A stretch of DNA of 64,000 nucleotides from the NCBI RefSeq assembly GCF_900167365.1, contig NZ_FUXL01000003.1:62001-126000 (forward strand), given 5' to 3'. The DNA comes from Consotaella salsifontis. GTDB lineage: Bacteria > Pseudomonadota > Alphaproteobacteria > Rhizobiales > Rhizobiaceae. Position 1 is the first letter of the stretch. Each line of letters opens with the position of its first letter. Positions 52,379 to 61,585 of the stretch are shown piece by piece. The notes below the pieces were generated by a model that worked only from the letters and a program-made list of their open reading frames with translations, was not told the origin of the DNA and searched no databases. The translations under genes and the position numbers were made by a program.

Positions 52379-53707
52379 ATGAGCGAGAGCGGGTCCACCG
52401 TCCCCAACAACCTCGAAGCATTCTGGATGCCGTTCACGGCGAACCGGCAATTCAAGAGCGAGCCGCGCCTCTTCGTCGCGGCCAAGGACATGCACTACGT
52501 CATGGCCGACGGCCGAAAGGTGCTCGACGCGACCGCCGGCCTTTGGTGCGTCAACGCCGGCCATTGCCGGCCGAGGATCACCGAGGCCATTCGCCAGCAG
52601 GCGGGCGAGCTCGACTACGCGCCTGCCTTCCAGATGGGACACCCGAAGGCGTTTGAGCTTGCGGCACGCCTTGCGGCGATCGCGCCGGCGGACCTCGACC
52701 ATGTCTTCTTCACCAATTCCGGCTCGGAGTCGGTCGACACAGCGCTCAAGATCGCTCTCGCCTATCATCGCGCCAAGGGGGAGGGCACGCACACGCGCCT
52801 TATCGGCCGCGAGCGCGCCTATCATGGCGTCAATTTCGGCGGCATGTCGGTGGGCGGCATCGTCGGCAACCGGAAGATGTTCGGCACGCTCCTTTCCGGC
52901 GTTGATCACATGCGCCATACGCACGATCCGGCGCGCAACAGCTTCACGCGCGGGGAGCTGGAGCATGGCGCCGACCTTGCCGAAGACCTCACCCGCCTGA
53001 TCGCGCTTCACGACGCGTCGACCATCGCCGCAGTCATCGTTGAGCCGGTCTCCGGGTCGACGGGCGTCTTGCCACCGCCCAAGGGCTACCTGAAGCGTCT
53101 GCGCGACATCTGCGATCAGCACGGCATTCTCCTGATCTTCGACGAAGTGATCACCGGCTACGGCCGCGTCGGCGCCGCCTTCGCGGCAGAGCGCTTCGGC
53201 GTCGTGCCCGACATCATGGTGACGGCGAAGGGGCTCACCAACGGCGTCATCCCGATGGGCGCCGTGTTCGTGCGCGGCTCGATCTACGACGCCTTCATGC
53301 AGGGACCCGAGAATCTGATCGAGTTTGCCCACGGCTACACCTATTCGGGCAATCCCATTGCCGCCGCCGCCGGGCTCGCGACCCTGGAAACCTATCGCGA
53401 GGAGGGGCTCTTCGAGCGCGCCAGGTCCATCGAAGCCTTGTGGGCTGATGCCCTTCATTCGCTGAAGGGCGCCCCGAAGGTCGTCGATATCCGCACCATC
53501 GGCCTCATCGGTGCGGTCGAACTGGAGCCGATCCCCGGCGCGCCCGCCAAGCGCGCCTTCTCGGCTTTCCTCAAGGCGCTGGAGAAGGGCCTCCTCATTC
53601 GCACCACAGGCGACATCATTGCCTTTTCGCCGCCGCTCATCGTCACCGAGGGCCAGATCGGCGAGATCGTCGACATTCTCTCGGATGTCCTGGCCGACAT
53701 CGACTGA
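52379..53707 (+). CDS. Omega-amino acid:pyruvate aminotransferase
   Basis: A 442-residue class III PLP aminotransferase of the beta-alanine:pyruvate type. It begins with the family segment NNLEAFWMPFTANRQFK and has GLWCVNAGH, the PLP-phosphate motif NSGSESVDTALK, the Asp motif LIFDEVITGYGRVG and the Lys in TAKGLTNGVIPMG. It moves the amino group of beta-alanine or similar amines to pyruvate. The ATG at 52379 gives the family N-terminus. A glyoxalase-fold gene follows 45 bp downstream. Confidence 0.93.
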   Translation: MSESGSTVPNNLEAFWMPFTANRQFKSEPRLFVAAKDMHYVMADGRKVLDATAGLWCVNAGHCRPRITEAIRQQAGELDYAPAFQMGHPKAFELAARLAAIAPADLDHVFFTNSGSESVDTALKIALAYHRAKGEGTHTRLIGRERAYHGVNFGGMSVGGIVGNRKMFGTLLSGVDHMRHTHDPARNSFTRGELEHGADLAEDLTRLIALHDASTIAAVIVEPVSGSTGVLPPPKGYLKRLRDICDQHGILLIFDEVITGYGRVGAAFAAERFGVVPDIMVTAKGLTNGVIPMGAVFVRGSIYDAFMQGPENLIEFAHGYTYSGNPIAAAAGLATLETYREEGLFERARSIEALWADALHSLKGAPKVVDIRTIGLIGAVELEPIPGAPAKRAFSAFLKALEKGLLIRTTGDIIAFSPPLIVTEGQIGEIVDILSDVLADID

Positions 53708-53752
53708 ACCGCGGTTTCAGCCGACCCCTGACAACATATCGGAAGGTTCGCG

Positions 53753-54172
53753 ATGACGACGCATCTTGGCCGGCTGGTCGACCATATCCATATCCGCGTC
53801 GCCGATGCTCAGGCGAGCCTCCGCTTCTACCGGGCCGTTCTCGGTGCCCTGGGCCTTCAGGTCGAGGCGAAGGGTGACGACTTCTGGTGCGACGAGTTCT
53901 ACGTCTCTCCCGCCGAGGGCAAGGTCTCGAGCGTTCACCTCGCGTTTCAGGCGGCTGGCCCCGGCAAGGTTGCCGCCTTCCACGCGGCAGGGCTCGCGGC
54001 CGGCGGGCGTGACAACGGGGCGCCCGGCCCAAGGCCTTACCATCCCGGCTATTACGCCGCGTTTCTGCTCGATCCCGACGGCAACAACATCGAGGCGGTG
54101 TTCCACGGCCCGACGCGGCGCTCGGCGCAATCGATCTCCGTATCGCGCACCGAACAGGAAGGTGCGGAATAG
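53753..54172 (+). CDS. VOC-family (glyoxalase fold) protein
   Basis: A 139-residue protein with two beta-alpha-beta-beta-beta modules. The metal ligands likely are His in LVDHIHIRVAD and Glu in DPDGNNIEAVFHG. Such proteins include glyoxalases, dioxygenases and fosfomycin/bleomycin resistance proteins; the substrate cannot be told. It is 45 bp after the aminotransferase on the same strand and convergent with the RND pump gene. Confidence 0.87.
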   Translation: MTTHLGRLVDHIHIRVADAQASLRFYRAVLGALGLQVEAKGDDFWCDEFYVSPAEGKVSSVHLAFQAAGPGKVAAFHAAGLAAGGRDNGAPGPRPYHPGYYAAFLLDPDGNNIEAVFHGPTRRSAQSISVSRTEQEGAE

Positions 54173-54186
54173 CCCTCCTGCGAGGC

Positions 54187-57100
54187 CTATTCCGCGGCGG
54201 ATGGGACGGCGCGTGGCGAAGCCAGCGGGTCGGGTTCGTCCAGCGGGCTCTGCGTGCCGCGGCGGCGAAGGCGTCCCCACCAGGCGATGAAGCATTCGCC
54301 CAGCATCAGCATGGCCGGCGTCAGGATCAGCGTCAGGGTGGTGGCGAAGGTCATGCCACCCGCGATGGCGCTGGAGAGCTCGGTCCACCACTGGGTGGAT
54401 GGCGCGCCGAACTCAATCTTGCGGGAGATGAGGTCGACATTGGCCGCGAGCACCATGGGCACGAGGCCGAGGACCGTGGTGATCGACGTCAGGAACACCG
54501 GCCTCAGGCGCTGCGCGCCGGTGCGAAGGAGTGCTTCCATCACGGGTTGGCCGCTGCGGCGCAGGTCGTTGTAGGTGTCGATGAGGACGATGTTGTTGTT
54601 GACCACGATGCCGGCCAGCGCGATCAGCCCGATGCCGCCCATGACCACGCCGAACGGGCGGCCAGTGATGAGCAGACCGTAGAACACCCCCGCCGTGGAA
54701 AAGATGATCGCCGTCATCACCAGGATGGCTTGGTAGATCGAGTTGAACTGCGTCACCAGAATGATGAAGATCAGGAAAATGGCCGCGCCGAAGGCGCCCA
54801 TCAGGAAGCTTGCCGCCTCGGCCTGATCCTCCGCCTCGCCCTTGAACTGATAGGTGACGCCGGGCGGCAGCTCGGCCTTTTCCATCCGGGCGCGCAGAAG
54901 CTTCACCTCGTCGTCGGCCAGTGTTCCCTGGTCGACATTCGCCTGAATGCTCATGACGCGCCGCTGATCCAGCCGAACGATGGAGTCGACCTTCGGTGAG
55001 GGCGTAAAGCTGACGAAGTTGCGGATCGGCATCAGGCCATTGTTGGTCGGAATGCGCAGTTGCCCCAGGCGCTCCAGCGTCCTGTCGTCAGTCGGGAAGC
55101 GCACTCGGATATCGACTTCGTCGTCGGCATCCTCCGGTCGGTAGTCGGATATCTTGATGCCGGCCGTGAGCAGCTGCACGGCCTGGCCGAGCAACGTGAC
55201 GTCGGCGCCGTAGCGCGCGGCCTCCTCGCGGTCCACCTTCACCTGCCATTCGACGCCGGGCAGAGGGCGCGTATCGGTGACGTCGACGAAGCCTCCGATC
55301 TCGTCCATCATGGTGCGCACTTGGCCGACTGCCTTGCCGATGGCTGCGAGATCGGGGCCCTTGATGCGCAGGTCGATGGGCTTGGCCGAGCCGGGCCCAT
55401 TCTCCTGCTGCTCCACCTGGATGGTAACGCCGGGGATGTCGGCTACGCGTTTGCGGATGTCGTCGAAGATGACGGAAGCACGCCGCCGCTGGTCCCAATC
55501 CTCCAGCTCCAGCTGAATGATGCCGATGACGTCCTCGCCGGATTGCCGCGACTGGCCGGGGCCGAGAGTGCGGGCATAGACGCTCTTGACCTCCGTCAGA
55601 TCAAGAAGACGATCCTCCACGCGGCGCACGAGGTCATCCTTCTCATAGATGGAGAGGTTGTCGCGCGCCCTGATCTGAACTTGCGCGAAGTCCGGCTCGA
55701 TGGACGGGAAGAACTGAACGCCGCGCCCGAACTCGGCATACCCATAGAAGGCGCCGACCAGCAGGCAGACCGCGATCATCAAGGTAGCGATCGGCGCCCG
55801 CACGGCGGCGTGAAGCACCTTCAGATAAAGCCCTGTCCAGCCGTGAACCTCCCGAAGGTCGCCTTCCTCGGCAGCATGGATCTGGCGCCGGACGTCCTCC
55901 GGCAGCGGTTGGGCCTTGCCGATGAGGCCGCCGAGCACGGGAATGAAGACCAGGGCCATGAAGAGCGAGGCGGTCAGGGTGATCAGAACCGTGATCGGCA
56001 GATACTTCATGAATTCGCCGACGACGCCCTGCCAGAAGAGGAGCGGCAGGAAGACGGCGAGGGTGGTGGCGGTGGACGAGATGATCGGCCATGCCATGCG
56101 CCGGGCGGCCGAGGCATAGGCCTCGGGCGGGCTTGCGCCCTCCAGCAGCTTGCGGTCGGCCAGCTCGCACGAGACGATCGCGCCGTCGACCAGCATGCCC
56201 GCGACGAGGATCAGCGAGAAGAGCACGATGATGTTCATCGTGTAGCCGCTCATCCAAAGCACGGTGATGCCCGCCAGGAAGGAGCCGGGGATCGACAGGC
56301 CAACGAGGATGGAGGATCTGAGGCCAAGCGCGGCGACGATGACGATCATCACCAGGATGATCGCCGACAGGACGTTGTTCTCGAGGTCGCCGAGCAGGGT
56401 CACCACCTGCTTCGACTCGTCCTGCGTGTACTGAACCCGTACCGATTCCGGCCAGTTCTTTTGTGTGGCGGTGACGACGTCCCTGACCGCCGAGACTGTG
56501 TCGATGATGTTGGCGCCGGTGCGCTTCTTCACCTCGAGCGCGATGGAAGGCTGGCCGTCGAGGCGGGCGAATCCCTCCGGATCCTTGAAGGTGCGCCGGG
56601 CGATGGCGACGTCCTTGAAGGTCAGCACGGTGGAGCCGTCGACCTTGATCGGCAGGTCGAGCACATCCGGCACGTCCTCGATGAGGCCGGGCACCTTGAG
56701 GACGATGCGACCCGCGCCCGTATCCATCGCACCGGCGGCGATGAGCCGGTTGTTGCGGCTGATCTGATTGACGAGATCGCCGAAGGAAAGATTGTAGGTT
56801 TCCAGGACCGTCGGGTCGATGAGCACTTCCATCAGCTCGTCGCGGTCGCCGCCGACGTCCACCTCGAGCACGCCGGACAGCGCCTCGATGTCGTCCTGGA
56901 GTTTTTTTGCGAGCGAGACCAGGGTGCGCTCCGGTACCGGGCCGGAGAGGATGACCGTCAGAATCGGGAAGAGCGAGATGTTGATCTCGGTGACGACCGG
57001 TTCGTCGGCTTCGGCCGGTAGGTCGGGCTTGGCCTTGTCCACCGCGTCCTTGACGTCCTGCAGGGCCTTGGCGGAGTTGAACCCTGCATCGAAGGTCAGC

Positions 57101-57378
57101 TGCACCGAGGCGAAGCCCTCGGAGGCGTGGGCCTCCATCTCGTCGAGGCCCGACAGCGAGCCGAGTTCGGTTTCGAGCGGGCGGATCAGCAGCCTTTCGG
57201 CGTCCTCCGGCGAAATGCCTTCCAGGGACACCGAGACGTACATGATCGGGATCGGGACGTCGGGGGAGGATTCCTTCGGGATGGACCGGTAGCCGATGAT
57301 GCCCGTGATGAGGATCAAGGCCAGAACGAGAAGAACCGCTCGCGATCGGCTGAAGGCGGCGTCGATGATGGAGTGCAT
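54187..57378 (-). CDS. RND efflux pump permease (AcrB/HAE-1 related)
   Basis: A 1063-residue inner-membrane RND transporter with 12 transmembrane helices and two large periplasmic loops. Helix 4 carries MLVDGAIVSCELADR, where one of the two Asp of the classic VDDAIV proton relay is Gly; helix 10 carries IVVNNNIVLIDTYNDLRR without the Lys of AcrB. It exports unknown compounds using the proton gradient. The adaptor gene lies 9 bp upstream in the operon. No TolC-like outer-membrane gene is present, so a shared one must serve. Confidence 0.93.
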   Translation of the reverse strand: MHSIIDAAFSRSRAVLLVLALILITGIIGYRSIPKESSPDVPIPIMYVSVSLEGISPEDAERLLIRPLETELGSLSGLDEMEAHASEGFASVQLTFDAGFNSAKALQDVKDAVDKAKPDLPAEADEPVVTEINISLFPILTVILSGPVPERTLVSLAKKLQDDIEALSGVLEVDVGGDRDELMEVLIDPTVLETYNLSFGDLVNQISRNNRLIAAGAMDTGAGRIVLKVPGLIEDVPDVLDLPIKVDGSTVLTFKDVAIARRTFKDPEGFARLDGQPSIALEVKKRTGANIIDTVSAVRDVVTATQKNWPESVRVQYTQDESKQVVTLLGDLENNVLSAIILVMIVIVAALGLRSSILVGLSIPGSFLAGITVLWMSGYTMNIIVLFSLILVAGMLVDGAIVSCELADRKLLEGASPPEAYASAARRMAWPIISSTATTLAVFLPLLFWQGVVGEFMKYLPITVLITLTASLFMALVFIPVLGGLIGKAQPLPEDVRRQIHAAEEGDLREVHGWTGLYLKVLHAAVRAPIATLMIAVCLLVGAFYGYAEFGRGVQFFPSIEPDFAQVQIRARDNLSIYEKDDLVRRVEDRLLDLTEVKSVYARTLGPGQSRQSGEDVIGIIQLELEDWDQRRRASVIFDDIRKRVADIPGVTIQVEQQENGPGSAKPIDLRIKGPDLAAIGKAVGQVRTMMDEIGGFVDVTDTRPLPGVEWQVKVDREEAARYGADVTLLGQAVQLLTAGIKISDYRPEDADDEVDIRVRFPTDDRTLERLGQLRIPTNNGLMPIRNFVSFTPSPKVDSIVRLDQRRVMSIQANVDQGTLADDEVKLLRARMEKAELPPGVTYQFKGEAEDQAEAASFLMGAFGAAIFLIFIILVTQFNSIYQAILVMTAIIFSTAGVFYGLLITGRPFGVVMGGIGLIALAGIVVNNNIVLIDTYNDLRRSGQPVMEALLRTGAQRLRPVFLTSITTVLGLVPMVLAANVDLISRKIEFGAPSTQWWTELSSAIAGGMTFATTLTLILTPAMLMLGECFIAWWGRLRRRGTQSPLDEPDPLASPRAVPSAAE

Positions 57379-57387
57379 CGGCGTCTC

Positions 57388-58908
57388 CTACTGGCCTGCC
57401 GTGGCGGCCTTGACGAGGGCCGCCAGCAGGCCGAGCGTGACCTCGCCCGTTACTTTCAGGTCATGGGCCTGCTCGAATTGACGGATCGCCGAGCGGGTCG
57501 CCTCGCCGAGCTCGCCGTCGATGGGGCCGGGGTCGAAGCCAAGCGCCGAGAGGCGCTCCTGCAAGAGCCGCACACCGACCTGATCGGGAGCTCCGTTGGC
57601 GAGATCGGCGAGGGCGCCCGCCGTCGCTGCCCCTTCGGGTTCCGGTGCCGAGCCTTGCGTTTCGCCTTTTGTCGCGCTGTCCGATGCAGGAGCCGGCGCC
57701 ATCAGTGTCGACGAGGCACGGTCTGTGCCTGTGTCCGCTCCGACGCCCGCCGGGCTGGCGATCTGGCCAGACGTGTCGGCCGGCACGGGCTCCGTGCTCT
57801 TTCCGGCGGGGACGGGATGCACCGTCTCTCCCGCCGAAACGAAGCCCTGACCGACGGAGATGAGGTTCACCTCGTCCGGCAGCCCGGAGACCCACAGTCC
57901 CTTGGTCTCAGCCTTGACCAGCTGAACGGGATAGAAGGCGACCTTATCCTCTGGCCCAACGGCCTTGATGCCAAGCGTTCCTTCGGTGTCCAAGGCAAGC
58001 AGCGCGGCCGAGACGAAGTGGGCGGGAACCTCCCCGACTGGAATCCTGACGCTCGCCGAGATGCCCGAGGGAATGTCGTGATCGGGATTGGGAACCGCTA
58101 TCTCGACGCTGAAGGTGCGGGTCGTGGAACTGGCGTTCGCCGCGACGTATCGCACGGTCCCCTGTCGTGTCTGTCCGGTGATGAAGGAGACTTCCGCGCT
58201 CTTGCCCGTTTTTATCTGCGCAATGCTTTGCTGCGGCACCTGGATTTCCACCACCAACGTGTCGATGTCGAGGATCTTTCCGGCTTCTGTGTCGGCGGTG
58301 ACGACCTCGCCGATGTCCAGGTCAAAGCTATCGAGGACGCCCTTGATCGGCGCACGGACCTCGGTGTTGCCGGTGGTCTGCCGGATCGCGGCGAGCGACG
58401 CCTCCGCGGCGGCGAGGCCCGCCCGAGCGTCGGTCAGCTGCTGGTTGGTGCCGTAGCCGGTCTTCGACAGGCGCTCGGCCGCGTCGAGATCGCGCTGGCG
58501 GGCGGCAAGCGTCGCCTCGGCCTGGGCGAGCTGGGCCGCCCGATCCTCAAGGTCGATCTTGGCGATCAATGCCCCTTCCTGAAGGCGGTCGCCTTTCTTG
58601 ACCTCGACGCTTTCGACTGTTCCGGCGGCCCGTACCCGCACCGGCGTGGTGCGGTCCGGCCGCGCCTCACCCTCGCTGGCCACATATTGCGTGACCGGCC
58701 GGGCCTTGGACGAGACTGTTTCGACTGACATGATCGGGCGGCTGCGCTCATGCGGCGCCTTTGGCGTCTCGGCCGGCCAATAATATCCGCTGCCCATCCA
58801 GGCGGCGAGCGCGACCACGAAAACCGCGGCGATCCAGCCGGCGTGAGAGCGCCTCTCCCTGACCGGCGGGCGCGTCTCTTCCGGGGGAGTCGTGACGGGA
58901 TCGGTCAT
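57388..58908 (-). CDS. RND periplasmic adaptor with C-terminal peptidoglycan-binding domain
   Basis: A 506-residue fusion. Residues about 1-345 are a membrane fusion protein: anchor helix (WIAAVFVVALAAWMGSGYYW), lipoyl halves around a coiled coil (AQAEATLAARQRDLDAAERLS), and a beta-barrel. A 90-residue Pro/Ala/Ser linker follows, then a peptidoglycan-binding type 1 domain (LLQERLSALGFDPGPIDGELG, given in part, then AIRQFEQAHDLKVTG) to the C-terminus. The adaptor part links the pump to an outer-membrane channel; the extra domain could hold the assembly to the cell wall. It overlaps the regulator gene by 4 bp. Confidence 0.9.
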   Translation of the reverse strand: MTDPVTTPPEETRPPVRERRSHAGWIAAVFVVALAAWMGSGYYWPAETPKAPHERSRPIMSVETVSSKARPVTQYVASEGEARPDRTTPVRVRAAGTVESVEVKKGDRLQEGALIAKIDLEDRAAQLAQAEATLAARQRDLDAAERLSKTGYGTNQQLTDARAGLAAAEASLAAIRQTTGNTEVRAPIKGVLDSFDLDIGEVVTADTEAGKILDIDTLVVEIQVPQQSIAQIKTGKSAEVSFITGQTRQGTVRYVAANASSTTRTFSVEIAVPNPDHDIPSGISASVRIPVGEVPAHFVSAALLALDTEGTLGIKAVGPEDKVAFYPVQLVKAETKGLWVSGLPDEVNLISVGQGFVSAGETVHPVPAGKSTEPVPADTSGQIASPAGVGADTGTDRASSTLMAPAPASDSATKGETQGSAPEPEGAATAGALADLANGAPDQVGVRLLQERLSALGFDPGPIDGELGEATRSAIRQFEQAHDLKVTGEVTLGLLAALVKAATAGQ

Positions 58909-59441
58909 CGGCCCGTCCCTCCTTCGCTGTCGGCCCGGCCGAGCCGCTCCGCGGCCTCGCCAAGCGCATCGGCCATGATCGTGAAGAAATCACGCGTGCG
59001 GCAAAGCCTGCGGCGCTCGTCGGTCGTGGAAGGCAACTCGGCCACCAATGTCTCGACGTCCTCCGCCGTGCGCAGCATCCGCTCGCGGATGCCGTCGATG
59101 AGGTTGGCGCAGGGCGTAGCGGTCAGCTGGAAATAGTCCTGGCGCTCGCCTGGATGGGAGAGGCGCTCGATCATGCCCTTGCTTTCGAGCAGGCGGGCAT
59201 TGGTGCTGATGGAGCCCCGGCTGACATTCAGACGCCGCGCCAGATCGCCAAAGCTGATGGGCTGGCCCTCGAGAATCATCAACGCCATCAGTCGGCCGGC
59301 GATACGGGGCAGCCCGTCCAGCTCGAAATGCTGCCCCATGCGCGCGATGAACTGCTCGCGCGCCTCTTGCGCCCTGTCGGGCGGAACGGCCTCTGTCGGC
59401 CCCGGCTTCAGAAACATGGCCCGCACATAAGCAGCCGCCAT
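58905..59441 (-). CDS. GbsR/MarR-like regulator of the efflux operon
   Basis: A 178-residue winged-helix protein in the GbsR-like branch of MarR: GLPRIAGRLMALMILEGQPISFGDLARRLNVSRGSIS is its hallmark N-terminal part (shown in pieces), followed by ARLLESKGMIERL and a helical C-terminus. It is the first gene of the operon and overlaps the adaptor by ATGA, so it likely represses its own operon. The ATG at 59441 lies inside a perfect inverted repeat; an ATG at 59417 is an alternative start that would leave the repeat in the untranslated region. Confidence 0.87.
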   Translation of the reverse strand: MAAAYVRAMFLKPGPTEAVPPDRAQEAREQFIARMGQHFELDGLPRIAGRLMALMILEGQPISFGDLARRLNVSRGSISTNARLLESKGMIERLSHPGERQDYFQLTATPCANLIDGIRERMLRTAEDVETLVAELPSTTDERRRLCRTRDFFTIMADALGEAAERLGRADSEGGTGR

Positions 59442-59467
59442 CGTTCAGACAAGGCTGAACGATGGCG
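59436..59467. promoter_or_regulatory. Perfect 32-bp inverted repeat, likely operator of efflux operon
   Basis: Two 13-bp perfect arms, CGCCATCGTTCAG and CTGAACGATGGCG, are separated by ACAAGG. The repeat overlaps the first possible start codon of the regulator gene and lies 59-90 bp upstream of the end of fliI's coding region. Such symmetry fits a dimeric winged-helix repressor and suggests autoregulation by the GbsR-like protein. Confidence 0.75.
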
Positions 59468-59526
59468 TGCTTAACAATGCCCTAACGCCGTGCTGGTTTC
59501 GCCCGTCGCGGCGAAAGGTCGCGGCC

Positions 59527-60861
59527 TCAGGCGGCCGCCTGGATGTTCTGCTTCAGCTTGCGGCTGAGTTCGTCGAACGGCGACCCGTTGAGCTTGTCCT
59601 GGGGCCGCTGGATCAGACCCGAGTAGATGTGCGGCACGAGATCCACGGCCTGGTCGAGGGCGCCATCGGCGCCGCGCTGATAGCCGCCGAGAAGACGGAG
59701 ATCGCGCGTGTCCTCGAAGCGGGAGATCATCGACTTCAGCCGCGTCACCAACTCGCGCTCCTGTGGCGTCCAGGCGAGTTCCGCGAGGCGCGAGATCGAC
59801 TTGAGCACGTCGACCGCCGGGAAGCGTCCCTGTTCGCCGATCTCGCGGTCGAGGACGATATGGCCGTCGAGCGTGCCGCGAATGGCGTCGGCGATGGGAT
59901 CGTTGTGGTCGTCGCCGTCCACCAGCACCGAGAAGATGCCGGTGATGGTGCCCGAACCCTCAAGGCCCGGGCCCGCGCGCTCCAGCAGACGCGGCAGCTC
60001 GGAAAAGACGCTCGGCGGATAGCCCCGCGACACGGGAGGCTCGCCGGCCGCCAGCGCCACGTCGCGCGCGGCGTGGGCGAGGCGCGTCACGCTGTCGACG
60101 ATGAGCAGCACGTGCTCGCCGCGATCACGGAAGAACTCGGCGATGGTGACGGCCGTTTTCGGCGCGAGGCGGCGCATCATCGGGCTTTCGTCGCCTGTCG
60201 CCACCACGGTGACGACGTTGGCGAGATCGCCCGACATGGTCTCCTCGAGGAACTCGCGCACCTCTCGGCCGCGCTCGCCGACCAGGGCAACCACGACGGT
60301 GTCGAAGCCCTTGGCGCGGGCCAACATGCCCATCAGCGTCGTCTTGCCCACGCCGGAGCCTGCGAAAACGCCGATGCGCTGGCCCTTGATGAGCGGCGTG
60401 AAGATGTCGATGACCTTGACGTTGGTCTTGACCGGCTCCTTCACCCGGCCGCGCTTCAGCGCCGGGGGCGGCATCGACTCCGTCGCGCGCTCGTCTGTTC
60501 CCCGTTCCAGGGGGCCGAGGCCGTCGCAAGGCTGGCCGAAGGCATCGACAGTCCGGCCCTTCCAGCCCTCGGCGGGCGCAATTGTCAACGGGCCGATCCG
60601 CCGCGCCGGCGCCTTGACACCGCGGGTGAAGCGGTTGGCGAAGGGCTTGACGGTGAGGGTCGTCTCTTCGATGCGCACGACCTCGCCGATCTCATCGCCG
60701 TCGGGGCCGGGGCAGGCGACACAGTCGCCCAGTTTGACGAAAGGCGACAGGCCGGCCACGCGGAATGCCTGAGCCGAGACGTCGACGATATGGCCCGAGA
60801 TATCAAGCAACGGGCCATTGAGCGCGGCGGAAGCATCATGCTCCGCGGATTCACTCGTCAC
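59527..60861 (-). CDS. fliI: FliI, flagellar export ATPase
   Basis: A 444-residue F1-beta-like ATPase that energises flagellar protein export. The Walker A is FAGSGVGKTT (166-175), the Walker B region is VLLIVDSVTRLAHAARD, and the type III signature FSELPRLLERAG is present. It overlaps flgF by ATGA (60858-60861). In related rhizobia fliI is followed by flgB, flgC and fliE; here an efflux operon follows instead. Confidence 0.96.
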   Translation of the reverse strand: MTSESAEHDASAALNGPLLDISGHIVDVSAQAFRVAGLSPFVKLGDCVACPGPDGDEIGEVVRIEETTLTVKPFANRFTRGVKAPARRIGPLTIAPAEGWKGRTVDAFGQPCDGLGPLERGTDERATESMPPPALKRGRVKEPVKTNVKVIDIFTPLIKGQRIGVFAGSGVGKTTLMGMLARAKGFDTVVVALVGERGREVREFLEETMSGDLANVVTVVATGDESPMMRRLAPKTAVTIAEFFRDRGEHVLLIVDSVTRLAHAARDVALAAGEPPVSRGYPPSVFSELPRLLERAGPGLEGSGTITGIFSVLVDGDDHNDPIADAIRGTLDGHIVLDREIGEQGRFPAVDVLKSISRLAELAWTPQERELVTRLKSMISRFEDTRDLRLLGGYQRGADGALDQAVDLVPHIYSGLIQRPQDKLNGSPFDELSRKLKQNIQAAA

Positions 60862-61583
60862 GAGGTTTCTCCGAGATCTCTCACTGCATCATTAAGGGAG
60901 CGTTCCGAGGTATCGACCAGGTTCGCCGCGCTCTCGAACGCGCGCTGAACCGTGATCAGCTTCGTCATCTCCATCACCGGATTGACGTTAGCCTGCTCGA
61001 CGAAGCCCTGCATGACGCCCGCTTCGCCGAAATCGAGAACCGGAATGGCCGGCAAGTTGGAGGTGACGCCCGAGGTTCCGGCCCGCTCCAGCTGGGCGGT
61101 GGCGGGGATCTGGAACAAGCCGACGGCGCCGAGCTGCGCCCCGTTCTGGGTGATCATGCCGTCGCGGGCGATCGTGATGGGGCCCGCCCCCGGATCGATC
61201 TGGATGGGGGCGCCGCCGACGTCGAGGAAGGGCTCGCCGTTCACCGTCAAAACATCGCCCTGCTCGCTGATGCGCATGCGCCCGTCGCGGGTGTAGACCG
61301 TGCCGTTCTTGCCCTGGATGGCGAACCAGGCGTCGCCCGCGGCCGCCATGTCCAGCGAATTGCCGGTGGAAACCAGCTCGCCGCCACGGGTCGAGATGTA
61401 GGTGTCGCCCTTGGAGCTGAACGCCGTGGGGTCGGCGCTGGCCTGCGAAAGGACGGTTTCGAACTTCACCTCCTCGGCGCGAAAGCCGACGGTGCGCGAG
61501 TTGGCGACGTTGTTGGCGATGGTGTCGAGGCGTTTTTGGAGCGCGATCTGGGCCGACAGCGCGACCGGGAGTGCGGACTGCAT
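60858..61583 (-). CDS. flgF: FlgF, flagellar proximal rod protein
   Basis: A 241-residue flagellar rod protein with the N-terminal rod signature ALSAQIALQKRLDTIANNVANSRTVGFR (shown in part by LDTIANNVANSRT) and the C-terminal helix KLITVQRAFESAANLV. It forms part of the proximal rod inside the basal body. It overlaps fliI and starts 2 bp after the DUF1217 gene ends. Confidence 0.94.
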   Translation of the reverse strand: MQSALPVALSAQIALQKRLDTIANNVANSRTVGFRAEEVKFETVLSQASADPTAFSSKGDTYISTRGGELVSTGNSLDMAAAGDAWFAIQGKNGTVYTRDGRMRISEQGDVLTVNGEPFLDVGGAPIQIDPGAGPITIARDGMITQNGAQLGAVGLFQIPATAQLERAGTSGVTSNLPAIPVLDFGEAGVMQGFVEQANVNPVMEMTKLITVQRAFESAANLVDTSERSLNDAVRDLGETS

Positions 61584-61585
61584 GA

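Noticed and set aside
55060-57021. 653-codon plus-strand open frame opposite the RND pump
   Set aside because: Shadow of the pump gene; no motif, low-complexity Asp/His/Arg composition.
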